This document shows, piece by piece, positions 48,501 through 59,161 of a DNA stretch of 64,000 nt (positions within the stretch are counted from its first letter, which is position 1; each line of letters opens with the position of its first letter). Under the pieces are notes generated by a model, which saw only the letters and a list, made by a program, of their open reading frames with translations, searched no databases and was not told the origin of the DNA. The stretch is taken from positions 1 through 64,000 of the forward strand of contig NOKP01000060.1 in assembly GCA_002682825.1 (NCBI GenBank). The letters are read 5' to 3'. Source of the DNA: Neonectria sp. B-13. Lineage: Eukaryota; Ascomycota; Sordariomycetes; Hypocreales; Nectriaceae. Made by a program: the position numbers and the translations under genes.

Positions 48501-48789
48501 AGTTGCGGTTGATGAATTGCCTGGCGTAGGCAAGGGCCATGGTGGCAGAGTCTGCCTTCGGGATCTTGCTGCCGGGGAACGCGTCGGATCCAAAAACGGA
48601 CAACTCGGGGTTGTACAGCTCTAGCAGGGCTTCCGCACTCGTGCCCCATTCCCAAGAATGAGACGCCTTTTCAATCATGACCTGGGCTGCCGTGTAGGCG
48701 TTGAAGCCGGCCGTGACATCGTTGGCGGTGGCGGCACGAATGAAAAGGGATAAAAGGATACAGAACGGGCCATGCTTGACAAAGTGCAT
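45515..48789 (-). CDS. Secreted GH105-like protein with twelve six-cysteine repeats
   Basis: Four exons, read downward: 48789-48282, 48209-46276, 46202-46083 (120 nt) and 46024-45515, giving 1023 residues. A signal peptide (1-22) and a six-hairpin glycosidase domain (about 25-400) come first. This domain has VWADNMAMSFPF, with an Asp at the GH105 catalytic place, and LWSTGNGWASYGM, as in unsaturated rhamnogalacturonyl hydrolases (YteR-like). From about residue 413 to 893 come twelve repeats of about 40 residues, each with six Cys in the pattern CG-SC-GC-C-GC-C (typical QSCDLNGC). A Pro-rich linker (IPPPPVLTPPPPP) and a Cys-containing C-terminal domain of about 110 residues follow. Repeats 1-10 share one exon; repeat 11 is exactly exon 3. 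The repeats may bind cell-wall or plant polymers. I know no named domain for them. Confidence 0.88.
46080..47475 (-). repeat. Tandem 117-120-bp coding repeats (Cys-rich module)
   Basis: DNA under protein repeats 1-11 of the GH105-like gene. The unit is close to 120 bp, with strongly conserved GCAGCTCTG and GCAGCCC/GCATCC words (plus strand) at the same phase in each copy. Copies differ at many silent sites, so the array is not very recent. Repeat 12 lies in the last exon (about 45900-46024). Confidence 0.85.
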
Positions 48790-49518
48790 CTTGGCTATAA
48801 CTTGGCGTGTGTATCACCAGGGGAGCATGAGACGACTTGTGTACTAGTAAATAGGACATGGCGAGGTGTTATCACCGCAAGCTAGGTGTCATGACAATCC
48901 GAGATAACCGGGCATACGAGCGATGACGACGAGCCCATAGACCCATAGACAGAGCTGACTCTACATACGGCAGTTCGCATGGACTATCACCAGACGGGTC
49001 GGCACGACGATCCGAACATCAGCGCTAGTATCTGCCGTACCCGTGCTGGGCAGACCATATCCAACCATTAGGCGACGCCACATCGTGGCTCGTATGGTCC
49101 CTCGCCCACCCGTAAAAGGCCCGAGTTCCGACGATCACGCTGACTGATGTCTCAGGAACGCAACCTTACGTGAGCCAGTAGGGCTTATTTGTGGTAACTA
49201 GAATCTCGGGATCAGCAATGAATACGGTGGGAATTAACGGAAATAGTACATGATTAGATATTCGGTTGTGGTTGTCTGTTTTCGTCAATATGACCAGAAA
49301 GGGAGTAAGTTAGGTACTGATAATCTAGAGAGTATGGTTAGACGAAAAGAATATGTATACAACCATGGCCGCCATATCGAATCAGCTGGGAAGCAAGCAC
49401 TGACATACACAGTAAAAACCACGCCGCCGTATACAGCCTTCTAAACTAGGGGTCCCCTTGACTAGCAACGCTACTCATTGAGGCACGTCGGTCGGCTTCC
49501 TCTTTTGCCCTGGCAGCC
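48790..49518. promoter_or_regulatory. Divergent promoter of the two large secreted-protein genes
   Basis: 729 bp between start codons at 48789 (minus) and 49519 (plus). No gene is seen. Shared control of the GH105-like repeat protein and the WSC-subtilase is possible. Confidence 0.4.
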
Positions 49519-52500
49519 ATGCTCTCTTTCTTCACGCTCCTGGGCATACTTCTCTGCACCATCGACACCTGCAGCGCCATTCCTTTCTCAAAGCTGCGCC
49601 ACCCAGTTTTCGTGCCGGGTACTGGTTCTGACAAGGCGTTGCATAGGCGAGCTACCTCGTCGGATCCTTCGTGCCCGGAGGGCTTCCTCTGCGAAGCTGA
49701 CCGCAAGACGAGCTGTCCATCAGGAACGCAGTGTCCGTTGGGCGATGTGTGCATCGACTTTGGCGGCGTCCTTGCCTGTGCCTCCGATGCCAGTGTCAAG
49801 TATTGTGCCTTCAACCCGGACAGCTTCGAGGCCGTGGGGTGTTCCGCTGGAATATGCTGCCATGGCCAATGCTACAAATCGAACAGCATCTGCTGCACCA
49901 AAAACAGCGTCAAATGTGAGCTGAACACGGCCTGCAACGTCTGTAGTTCCGGACAGACATGCGGTTCCAGCGGTTGCGTCGGCTCCGAGCCCGGGGGCTC
50001 TTCAAAACCTCCTCCCGCTACCACCATGTCCACCACGTCGGTGACACCACCGAAGACTACTTCCAAGGAAACAACCTCTATCTCGACCAAGCATCCGGTA
50101 CATCCCACTACCACCATGTCCACCACGTCGGTGACACCACCGAAGACTACTTCCAAGGAAACAACTTCCATCTCGACCAAGCGTCCGGTACATCCCACTA
50201 CCACTGATGAGCCGACTTCAGCAGAGCCTACTACCGCGCTTCCAACCTCCAGCACGACTGGGAAGCCTGCCCCAACAGTTGTGTCGCAAGTCGGCAACTT
50301 CGAGAATCTCGGCTGTTTCCAGGACACAGACCCTAACAACCACGTGCTCCGTGCTGACCAGACGGAAGATGACAGCGGCATGACAGTTGAGAAATGCGTC
50401 TCTTTTGCCAAGAAAAACGACTGGAAGTACGCCGGGGTTGAGTTCGGCACCCAGTGCTTCGTAGGCAACACACTGCGGGATGCACCCAGCGCACCCCAAG
50501 GCGACTGCAGCCAAGTCTGCGCTGGCGATGACTCCGAGTTGTGCGGCAACAGGAATCGCATCCAAGTGTACAGCGACAGCACCTGGTTTTCGCCTACTGT
50601 GGCAGAGATCCAGGCTGTACTGAAAGACTTCAACGACACGCTGGCCCATGCCAAGTCAGCTGTTGCGCAGTACCAGGAGGATGTAGAGCAGTACAAGACT
50701 GACGGCGGGAGCATCAAGAATAGAAGAAGCATGCAGGTTGAGGAGCGGCGAGATGGACCCGTGCTTACGGACGTGCTGAGAACCGACCTGGAGAATATCC
50801 AGGGAGACTTTAAGATGATCAAGGTCATCCAGGCTACATTGAGTACGCCCCTCCTCCATCTCCTTATTTCTTTAGACATGAGAAACTTGCTAATGTCAAG
50901 CGCTGCTGTTAGTCAAAAACTCTGAGCGTAGTCTCAAGGTCTGGAAACTCGGCCTAGAGATAGACATCAATATCACGACTGATCCATCGGTAAGTCTGTC
51001 ACCTAATGCCGTAGTGATCGGTTCTGTCGGCTAGCTACACGCGAATTTCTCATCCGTGTCACTGACGTGTGTGATAGGTGACTCCGGAAGATTTCGAGAC
51101 CCTCCAGGACGCAGGTAAGCAGGCGCTCTCTATCGCCGGATACTTGGGACTCGGCCGGCGACTGGCTTGTATGACTACTGACCATACACTCCAGTCGTGC
51201 AAGTATCATCGGATACCATCGCAAATGTTGCGGATGCTGCCGAAGCAGACAATGCGCTGATCGAGCCGGCCCTTGCCGGAGGTGTTGTGCCCGTCCTAGA
51301 CGTTGTGTCTGACCTTGCTGTGGTGTCGACTGCGGTAAGTACCCAAATGGCTTCGCTCGGTAGGGGGGGGGATACAGTGGCCCATCTCCATCAACATGCC
51401 CTGGCTGACTAGATACATACAGGTCACATCTATTGGCGTCTCGGCTATTGGCGAGGCGGTTGCGACGGGTATTTGTAAGTTCTTTGACCTAGCTTCTCCT
51501 AGCCTTAACACCATCACGTCGTACAGAATCTGCCTCCTAGCTCCCGAGCTATAAACAAGGTGGAGGGAGGGGTGGCACCAAATGTACCCTACCTCGACAA
51601 CAATTTACTGACTAGAAGTCCTTCCACAGTTGCTATCATCGCCGGTCTATTAGGAGCAGTCGCCGTAAGTCCCGGCGGCGGGAATCCCACCAAGCCGCCA
51701 TCGACGACGGAACCAGCCATGACGACAACGGCGAGTTCTAGCACTTGTACTGCTACGGCCACACAGACATCGATAATCATCATCACAAAGTCAGGCACCA
51801 CAAAAGCACAGTATAACGAGCTTGTGGACAGTCTGCCCAAGAACCAGAACAATATCCAGAAGACGGATTCCTGGCTGCCCAACGTAAGTCAGGCCGTGCA
51901 ATGCGGTATGCTGTCTGAAAAGATATGGATCTCTAACCTCGAGGCTGTAGTGGATCTACGTTGCAACCCTTGATCAATGCACGTCGGAAGCGTTGTGGAA
52001 AAACCCAATTGTCCAGGCTATGAGCATTGATGCCACATTCGCATCACTTGACCCATCTGAGAATGACGACTCATCAGGCACTTCCAAGAGGTCCATTGTG
52101 GATAAAAAAGAGCCAAATATGGAGGAGACCCTGCGGCGCCGGGCTGTCCCTGGTCCAAAGAGCAAATACTTACAACAGACCCCCAACGGTCCTGGCCATC
52201 TCAACTGGTTGACGCAGCTGTCGCGCTATACCCAACTCACAGGTTCGTTCCTCGATTTTGAGGAGTTTATCTTTGATGACGGTGCTGCACGAGAGGCTTC
52301 CCTGTCAACCATGTACATTATTGACAAAAACTTTCTAAATACTCATGCGGTATGTCACCTCCCTTCCTTCGCGAGCCTGCATCTTCCTTCGCCGTCCTTT
52401 ATCTGCCCTTTTCAACTCTTCCTCGTCTCTCAAGCAAAGGTTCTGTGTACATGTTGGCCTTGGTCAGCGAGAATGAAAGCCCTACACAAATGATCCGAGG

Positions 52501-53650
52501 CAGCCGCACCCAGAAACTGACTGTGGTGCCTAGGACTTTGCTTCTCGGGTCATCGCACAGCTCGGAGTCAACGCACACGGGACAAGCGGCAGCCCCCAGG
52601 TTTTTACAATCGGCTCCCACGGAACATGCATGGTTTCGCTCGCAGCGGGAAGCTACTCTAGCGTTGCCAAGCGTGCGAATATCGTCACTGTACAGCTTCC
52701 GGACATCGGCGGTACTTCTATGGAGTCGGATGTCAAGCGTGCCGTCTTCGCCCTCCTATCGGTACTCGAGCACGCGATATCGACCAACGCCCAAGGCCAT
52801 GCGGTGCTCTCCATGTCGTTTGCCGTTCCGCGGGACACCTTGTGGTGGAGTAAACCTACGGTGGCCATTCCGCAGGGCAGATTTACCGACCCATTTGAGG
52901 TGTATATCCCGCAGCTCATCGACTCGGGCATCGTGCCGGTCTGCTCTGCCGGCAACAAACACGACAATGCCAACCCAGTTGCCAGTGACTTGTCGACCAA
53001 TACGCCCCGCGCTGCCGGTGGGAGTGATACAGGTCTCATCGTGGTAGGGAACGCACAATACGACGGAACACGGCAAAAGACTTCGCAGTACTTGGATGCA
53101 TCGGGAAAAGGCATCCTCAGTCTTTACAACGTCGGCACCATGGTAGACTGCGCCGTCCTAGACCCCGGCACAAACAACCCGGCCAAGATGGAGGGCACTC
53201 ACTGGCGCGTCGAGAATCCGGGCACGTCCCAGGCTACAGCCATCACGGCGGGGATGATCGCATATTACCTTGCCGATCCCGTCATAGGCCCGCAGTTACG
53301 CGCTGTCGGAAACTCCCGGGTTGCTTCAAACGTCAAGGGGTTCCTACAGGCGAACGGCCGACTTCTAAAAGGCGATGTCGGCACTGGCGACGGTATTCCT
53401 CGAGCTGCCCTTGGCGATCGTATCCCTTGTCAGGGCGGCACCGCTGGCCGTCCTACAATACCACCTGTTTTTATACCGGGGCAAAACAACGGTCGATCAT
53501 TGTTGACCAAGCAAATTACGGATGGTCAGACCGTTCTAGTCAATGTAAGTTCGCGGCTGATTTTCTGTCCTCCTTTCTACTGCGGTAGTTTAGTCCGGTG
53601 TGTTTTACTGATATAACCGTGTCTAGGCGGATTGTTGGAACCTTCAGTAA
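49519..53650 (+). CDS. Secreted Cys-rich / WSC / subtilase (S8) multidomain protein
   Basis: Nine exons, 49519-50842, 50913-50989, 51078-51114, 51195-51334, 51423-51474, 51630-51883, 51951-52349, 52534-53544 and 53627-53650, give 1105 residues. A signal peptide (about 1-20) precedes a Cys-rich region (about 50-155) and a Thr/Pro linker with two copies of a 30-residue unit. A WSC-type domain follows (about 258-350, GCFQDTD to LCGNRNRIQVYS), then a helical part (about 355-560) and a second Thr-rich linker near 560. The subtilase domain (about 740-1080) has the triad Asp in MYIIDKNF (about 753), His in GSHGTCM (about 788) and Ser in GTSQATAITAG (about 993). WSC domains bind cell-wall glucans, so this may be a wall-anchored protease. 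Exon 6 could hide one more short intron at 51664. Confidence 0.85.
50019..50198 (+). repeat. Two tandem 90-bp copies in the Thr/Pro linker
   Basis: Units 50019-50108 and 50109-50198 encode a 30-residue segment (MSTTSVTPPKTTSKE core) and differ at only a few bases. The 90-bp length keeps the frame. Near-identity at silent positions points to a recent duplication or gene conversion. Confidence 0.88.
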
Positions 53651-53894
53651 AGGCGGCCTTATGCATTCCAACTATTATAGGGGGGCACATGTTGAAACGC
53701 GCTCTAAGAAGCGCTATCCGGCAGTTGTTGAGCTCATGTTTGACATGGACACAGTCAGCGCTAACTTGGGGTTCAAGGTTACGGGGTTTTGATTCATAAT
53801 AATGGAGCATGTTAATCAACGCAACAGACATTGCGTTGCCAACCCTTGATACATCCGAACATAATACTCGTCTAATAAAGGACAGGAAGGTCAC

Positions 53895-54160
53895 TCGCTC
53901 TTCCAACGCTCATACTGCAGCCAACAAAATAGCGTGAGAACAGCTATCATAAAAGATCCGATAACAGCGCAATTGATCCGTCCCAAGTGAGAACTGAGTA
54001 AAAAGTGACAAAACCGCCAAATAAAATCATGAGCAGTAATGCAGCAAAGCTGACAACGCGCTTGTTCCAGCCTTCGTTGGTGTATATGCCCCACCCTGGG
54101 CACTCTAAGTCCTCGTTCCAAGCGAGCATGTCTCTGCGTTTCTTGGGAAACATCTTCTAC
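53895..54160 (-). pseudogene. C-terminal remnant of a membrane-anchored protein
   Basis: Reading downward from 54160: KKRRDMLAWNEDLECPGWGIYTNEGWNKRVV, then a hydrophobic span (AALLLMILFGGFVTFY) in one frame. After a one-base frame change near 53990 a second span follows (GSFMIAVLTLFCWLQYERW) and a stop near 53891. This GWGI...E-W plus two-span pattern is common at the end of large fungal proteins of unknown role. Nothing upstream continues it, so it is a truncated and frameshifted remnant. Confidence 0.55.
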
Positions 54161-54169
54161 CAAAAGCAA

Positions 54170-55275
54170 CCAAGATATTCGCCCGATTTAAGCAGTTTAT
54201 TAAAGAACGGAATGCTAATGATTTCTCATTTTGAGAATATAGAGAGTAATTGTGTTTTATTTTAAGTTCAACATCTTCTATACTAGACCTTTTTAACACA
54301 AACCATTTTTACTAAGTATCCTAAGAAAAACATGTAAGAAATGTATGAGTAGCTAGCTTACTAAAGTTACTACTAATAACTTCTATTCATATTAACATTA
54401 GCTAAAACTCTAATTATTGATTAGCCTAAATATTGTAATATATTAATGGCTTAAAGTGGAACTCTAATGTCTATATCACTGTGTACATAAGGGATGATTC
54501 CCCCTTTAGCTAGCTTAGTCTATTACCTTATTCTCTCAACCTTATCCCATCTTTTAATCTGTCTGTCTCACAGACCCCTAAAAGACCTCCTATCTATAAC
54601 GCCTTAGACCTACCCTAGACCCCTAGGTTAGACCCGACCGTTACACTAACAGTCTAGCCCTAGTATCAGCTGCAATTAATACTCACTTTATAATGCATAG
54701 AGAAAAATATTTTTTCTTTGTCATTAAAGACACAAATCTAAGAACCTTTGGGTAATCTTCTCATGCAACCGTATGTAAAGTGACAATTGCAGCTTTCAAT
54801 ACTTGGTTCCTCTATAGACGGAGAAGTGGCTCAATCAATGTCTAAGGATTGAGGAACTACCTTTGGGCCAACTATTGAGCCAAATTTCCTCTAGGCACCC
54901 GTACCTCGTGAGAAAATCCACTGGGGTCCATGAAACAAACTCGCACTGACATTCTCAGGTAAAATTGATCAGCGCGAGGAAGAGAAACTTGAAAAATCAC
55001 AAAGACAAGCGAGAATGTGGAACCCAAGAGATTTCCTAGGGCTGCCCGATGACCTGATCGCGGCTGAAGAGACGTTTGGGGAACTGAGTAAAGCTACGAT
55101 CAGAGATACACAGTGTTGGCACTGGAAGGGCCTGTTGAATGGACGTCGGCGTTTCAGATAAGGTCATGGACCTGTGTTCTCAGGCTCCAAAACACGTGAC
55201 TCAAAAGCTGGGGATGAATCTGGGGCGGAGCAGAAGTCCTTTCGTCTCAACAACACATGAAACGTTGCAGCCATC
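54170..55275. other. AT-rich intergenic DNA, no gene seen
   Basis: From about 54230 to 54720 the sequence is strongly AT-rich with many CTAG/TTAG words and stops in every frame, like repeat DNA decayed by C-to-T mutation. From 54950 it regains normal composition and holds the promoter of the next gene. Confidence 0.45.
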
Positions 55276-56799
55276 ATGGAAGACCCAGGGTATATTGCGC
55301 GCGTCGCCCGCATCCGCCAAGAGCGAGAGCGAGAGAAGGCCGAAAAGAGCCAACGCAGAGAACAAGCGCGCCAGCAGAACGAGCTCCGCCGGGCGCAAAT
55401 GACACCCGAGGAGCGCGCGGAAGACGTGGAAGACGAGGAGGGGAGAAAGGCCAACAACAGAAGGCTCAAAGCGATGGAAGGCCTCGACCTTATCAAGATG
55501 ACACTCAACGGAGAGCTTCTCAACCCAGATCTACAAGGGGCTATCCTCGGACAGACCCCATTATCGCCGGACCAGACTGCATTTCTACGATCACTAAACG
55601 GCTATAAGGAAGAAATGGGCGACATCGAATCGTTTCAACGACGCGTCTCTAACGTCAGAGACCTTAACCTCTATTGGTGCTCTCCTGAGCTATGCAAGTT
55701 TGCGCTCTGTGACTGGAGAGTTCCTAGGCACAGGAAGGACTACAATAACGCTGGTTTAGAGGATATGTATAAGAAGCATCTTCGCTGTATGCGTAAGAAC
55801 GATCGCATTGAGCAAGCTCGTGCCCTTGTTCGACCAACTAACCTTAAAATTGCGCAGTACTGGGCGCAAAAGATGCTTGACGAATTTGAAGCAGCAGCAG
55901 CCAAAGGAGAGCAGCTCGATGCCCTTAATGCATGGGCTGGCATGAGGATTCGTACACCATCCTGGGTCGAGGAAATCACACAGTCCAAGGAAGACTACGG
56001 CTTCATCATATACAAGTCTCGCGAGGTTGAGAGTCGATCCATGGTGGCCAAAGAACGCTGGTTCCAGGTTTGGAAGGGTAGAGATGCGGACCCTGAAGTG
56101 GACATTGACTTGCTCTCTGACAACTTTCATTCTTACAAGGATGCTGAGAACAAAGTGTATAATGGATGGTTATTGAACAAACACATGCTCCCTCTATGGA
56201 TTTCGCCCTGCCCAGAACATGGCCTATCATCAGAGCAAACCCCCTCTGCCTTTCGAGAGTAAGGCTTACAATCACAAACACATCGCTTTGAGTCTTAGCT
56301 GACTTTGATGGACAGACATTTCAAGACAGTGGAAACCCCGAAAATTTCCAACCTATGCATCCTAAAGAACACGTTTCTAGTTCTCGCCAACGACTGCATT
56401 TTCCATAAGCTGGACACCCACGAGCTGAACTATGATCCTATAACTGGCCCCCAGGAAAACAAAGTGCTCTCGGAACACATCCCAACATTCTTCCTCTGGG
56501 CTTATGATCCAGACTGGGAGCCTCCAAGTCCTCCCGATAGCCTTTCAAATAATGAGTCTTCCGTCGAGGGCTGCACTTGCCGTGGCGCCTTCACGAGGGG
56601 CTACGGAGGCGCCGACGACGACGGATACGAAGGACGCGTCAAGGTCAATATATGCGACCTGTTCTGCTGGTTCTACTACGCTAGGGCCAATGGGGTCGGT
56701 CTCAAGGATCTGTGGCGCAAGGCACAGGGTATGGAAGATCAGACGTGGTGGTCTAGGGGCGCATATTGGGATCCAAGTCAACCTGAATGGCTGGCGTAG
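55276..56799 (+). CDS. Fungal orphan protein with N-terminal coiled coil
   Basis: Two exons, 55276-56258 and 56316-56799, give 488 residues. I do not recognise the family. Residues 1-75 form a highly charged helix (EREREKAEKSQRREQ), surely a coiled coil. The middle part has paired Cys and Trp residues (YWCSPELCKFALCDW, about 138-152). Toward the end come FLWAYDPDWEPPSPP and a Gly/Cys segment (GCTCRGAFTRGYGG). There is no signal peptide or membrane span. Coding character is good across both exons and the splice junction is clean, so the gene is probably real. Its last 47 bp overlap, tail to tail, the open frame of the chitinase-tail-like relic on the other strand. Confidence 0.65.
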
Positions 56800-58053
56800 T
56801 GGCCATGGAGTCACCACCGCTGTCATCATCAGGGTCACTGTCATCGTCGTCCGAGTCACTATCCCCATCCGACCAGAAGTCACCAAGCAGCGAGACAGCC
56901 GTGTCGATCCTACTCCTGAGATCATCCAACAGTGCAACTACATCGAAGGCCTCCTGGATCTCCTCCGTCGAGTCTCCCGCAGTTCCCTGGTTGAGGTAGC
57001 TGCCCAAGAGTTCCACGGCGCGGTCGTTCCACAGAACGTTGAGCCGGTCGATCCTGTCCTCAAGACGAGCCCTGGTGCGGTCCACCATTCGCCCGTAGTG
57101 CTGATTTATAAAGTTTCGCCACTGTCGGTCGAGGTGCGGGTCGTCTGGACAAGTTCCAGTGTCGGCCACGACCTGGTCCATGTATGGTACACTGAAAGTC
57201 TGCAGGATCTGGACCATCTGCTGGTTCTGCCTGCGCATCCGGAGCTGGATATTGGCGTGGTTGAGGTATTGGAACACTCAAACGTCTGTTTTGATGGTTT
57301 TGAGCGCTGCCTAAGCTGGGATCGCCGACGGTGAACTTACGTAGTGAAAGAGGGTGCCGGCTGGTGCTTTGTAGCGCGTGCTGACGTTGTTGCGGATGGT
57401 ATTCCAACGGTCAGTGCCAATCACCGCCGTCAGACCCCAAACCTAGGATAGCTGTTGTTATTCGAGTTCATGAGGAGTTAGGTCGGAGCCGCGTACCCTT
57501 GCTTTGACCGGATTGAGCGTGTCCTTGGCGTTGACCATATTCTCCGTGTTCGTCCGAGAGCCGATCTGGTTCCACATCTGCTTGACAACAGAATCTGTGT
57601 TTTTTAGTGCCTGCCACCTACCAAAGTTGGTATCCAGGTAATCAGTCACAATCTCCCTTCCCAGACCATTGGGTGCCAGGACATTGACTACCGCTTGGTT
57701 CAGCCGGGGGTCTTGCGACGCTGCGTCCACAGCAGGGAGCTGTCCGTTGGCCAACCACTCAAAGAAGTTGGGTATTGTCTGCTCCTCAGTGAGGTGCTCG
57801 CCTGGAGATGTCAGTAGGGATCTGATGTCGTGTCCCAGTTGACGCCTTGGAGGGTGCGATGGAAATCGCGAGGATCCCTGTAGCCACCGGCGCGGCGTTC
57901 CAGTGTGCCTGTGTCGTCGCTCTCGCTGGAGCCCTTGATTGCCGACCGACCGATGAAAGTGCAATAGTGCAAATGTTGCTGTAGACTATAATAGCCCAGT
58001 AGAAAGCTGCTGGCCTCCGATTTGAGCAATAAATGATCATAATGGAAAAGCAA
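56753..58053 (-). pseudogene. Class V chitinase C-terminal-tail-like fragment, broken
   Basis: Three open stretches on the minus strand look like parts of one protein: 57964-57490 (HLTEEQTIPNFFEWLANGQLP), 57445-57342 (VWGLTAVIGTDRWNTIRNNV) and about 57277-56753 (VFQYLNHANIQLR, RARLEDRIDRLN, then an Asp/Ser-rich acidic tail). The wording recalls the helical C-terminal extension of large fungal class V (killer-toxin-alpha-like) chitinases. The GH18 catalytic, LysM and chitin-binding parts are absent, and upstream DNA is AT-rich. The junction after 57342 and the one near 57840 do not join in phase with usable splice sites. It therefore looks like a truncated and decayed copy. The family assignment is tentative. 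Confidence 0.45.
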
Positions 58054-58433
58054 TAGAGGATCCTAATTAAGCAGCTTGTACAGCAGCAAGGAATGCGGCA
58101 TCAGCAGTAAGGTTATAGTAGAGTATTGCCTTTTAATAGTAATAATAAAAAATACTTAGGCATTTATTTATATCTATGCTAAGTAACATATACACAGAAG
58201 AGGCAAATAAGTCCAGACTGTCACTCAAACGATATAGCAGTCGCATTAATCCTCGAGCCACATGTCCACCACGCCTTCACACTTACTGAATGGAGATTGA
58301 AAGAAGCTGAAGCTTAAAATTCATAGCAGTCGCATGGCACTTTGACTCACCTGTCGACCGCAGCTTTCTACTGGTCCATGCCCTCCTGTTCCAGATCGCT
58401 GGCAACTCGGTCAAGAGGCAGTTCAGGCGCCTC
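58054..58433. other. AT-rich spacer, no gene seen
   Basis: Short AT-rich stretch (about 58060-58180 especially) between the chitinase-tail-like fragment and a doubtful open frame. Confidence 0.35.
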
Positions 58434-58910
58434 CTAGTCCTGCAAAATCGCTATAATATTGCATCCTATGCTGCATATTCTCTCAGCCCAGTTGTCTCTC
58501 ATTAGGGTACCAATGATCGTTTCTTTGTCTATGTTGAATTCCTGGATGTTGAGGTTCGAGATGTTGACTCTGGGTTCAGGCTTAGGCTCAGGTTCGCCGA
58601 TTCTGGACTCATCTAAGTCAGAACCGTCAAAGTCAACCTCATTGGGGTCTCCTAGTGGCAGTAGTGCGATTGGGTCCATGTGTCTGCCGTACAGCAAATG
58701 TGCCTTCTTGTCCATCTGGACGAAGTTATGGAAGCTGTTGCTCCATTCGAGGAGGTGCCAGTTATTGGTGATGCAATCCGGCATAGGGCTGCTAGGGTCT
58801 ATAGACCCCTTCTGCTCCATATATCGGAACAGGAGCGCTCCGAAATAGTCGTTGTTGAGGCTGACAAAGAGCAGAAACGCCAGAACCGTACCAGTATTTA
58901 TGTCTCCACA
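58434..58910 (-). CDS. Doubtful short open frame, acidic
   Basis: An open frame without stops from about 58910 to 58434. The first ATG is at 58820, which would give 128 residues. It contains a Glu/Pro run (EPEPKPEPR) and MDPIALLPLGDPNEVDFDGSD. I recognise no family. It may be the last exon of a small gene, a relic, or chance. It sits in a repeat-rich stretch, and no upstream exon was found. Confidence 0.25.
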   Translation of the reverse strand, partial: CGDINTGTVLAFLLFVSLNNDYFGALLFRYMEQKGSIDPSSPMPDCITNNWHLLEWSNSFHNFVQMDKKAHLLYGRHMDPIALLPLGDPNEVDFDGSDLDESRIGEPEPKPEPRVNISNLNIQEFNIDKETIIGTLMRDNWAERICSIGCNIIAILQD

Positions 58911-59161
58911 ATACTCATTCTATTATTATTACTATTTGGTCTACACTATCCTACCTATTTAAGTAAGCCTATATAACCTCTTCACTTGTTTTTTCAAGGT
59001 GGAAACTTGGTTGCCCAAAGGGAAAACCCTACTTTTTGCTTGTTAATCGGTAGCGCCTCGTGCGTTCGTCGACCTCTCCTCTTGTTGAAGTGATCATCCA
59101 AGAACTGATCCAAGGAGTTGACAGGCCCCGCGTGCGGTGTTAATATTTATTCTATAATATG

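Noticed and set aside
49872..50879. 335-codon minus-strand open frame in the WSC-subtilase gene
   Set aside because: Antisense shadow of the Thr/Pro-rich linker and WSC exon; its own sequence is low complexity without family features.
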